From the NCBI GenBank assembly GCA_009784765.1, contig WQXP01000060.1, positions 1-7,001 on the forward strand: a stretch of 7,001 nucleotides of DNA. The letters run 5' to 3'. The position numbers and the translations under genes are program-made. The notes below the pieces were generated by a model, which was not told the origin of the DNA, made no database searches, and saw only the letters and a program-made list of their open reading frames with translations. Positions 6,953 to 7,001 of the stretch are shown here, piece after piece. Every line of letters starts with the position of its first letter. Positions within the stretch are counted from its first letter, which is position 1. The DNA is from Oscillospiraceae bacterium (GTDB lineage: Bacteria > Bacillota > Clostridia > Oscillospirales > Ruminococcaceae).

Positions 6953-6985
6953 GGGCAGTCTTTGGGGACTGCCCTTTATTTTTAT
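6953..6985 (+). terminator. Intrinsic terminator of the tRNA-Leu unit
   Basis: GGGCAGTC (6953-6960) pairs with GACTGCCC (6967-6974) around a 6-nt loop, followed directly by TTTATTTTTAT. It ends the tRNA transcription unit about 80 nt past the mature 3' end. No gene is visible from here to the window end. Confidence 0.87.
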
Positions 6986-7001
6986 CGAAATTCCCCTTTA
7001 A

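Overview
The window looks like chromosomal DNA from a low-to-mid GC Gram-positive bacterium, most likely a Clostridia-type Firmicute. This rests on AGGAG-type ribosome binding sites, consensus TTGACA/TATAAT promoters, compact hairpin plus T-tract terminators, a hexameric-type glutamate dehydrogenase that keeps Clostridium symbiosum residue numbering, and an OmpR/PhoB regulator next to pst genes. The taxonomic call is an inference. There is no sign of phage, insertion sequences or CRISPR.

Left part (1-3170, + strand): phosphate uptake. A gene-free leader (1-147) carries two strong hairpins. It leads into a single 713-codon gene in which the two permeases of the Pst phosphate transporter, PstC and PstA, are fused through an extra pair of membrane segments flanking a roughly 90-residue extracytoplasmic, beta-rich domain. 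The ATPase gene pstB follows after a short spacer of three imperfect tandem repeats that also encodes a possible 11-codon mini-ORF overlapping the pstB start. A clear intrinsic terminator closes the unit. pstS is not visible and would be expected upstream. phoU, which often follows pstB, is absent here.

Middle (3178-4033, + strand): a separate transcription unit for a PhoB/PhoP-like response regulator. It has a perfect consensus promoter, a leader of about 68 nt with a hairpin and a possible 13-codon leader ORF, and its own terminator. No histidine kinase gene is present. The regulator probably controls phosphate genes, judged only from position and family.

Right part (4054-6726, - strand): a CapA-family (PGA_cap fold) protein gene followed after 28 nt by NADP-type glutamate dehydrogenase. 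They are probably co-transcribed from one strong promoter. CapA proteins are linked to poly-gamma-glutamate capsules, and GDH makes glutamate, so the pairing is suggestive. However, the CapA-like protein has no signal peptide and no capB/capC partners are visible.

Far right (6746-6984, + strand): a tRNA-Leu(CAG) gene fires divergently from the capA-like promoter, from a near-ideal promoter. It lacks an encoded CCA end. Downstream are a large A-loop hairpin and then a proper terminator. The 3' flank contains a 10-nt perfect complement of the tRNA T-arm.

The core genes are ordinary housekeeping and nutrient functions. The less usual parts are the fused permease with its added domain, the two mini-ORF/leader arrangements, the insertion in the receiver domain, and the capA-like/gdhA pairing.
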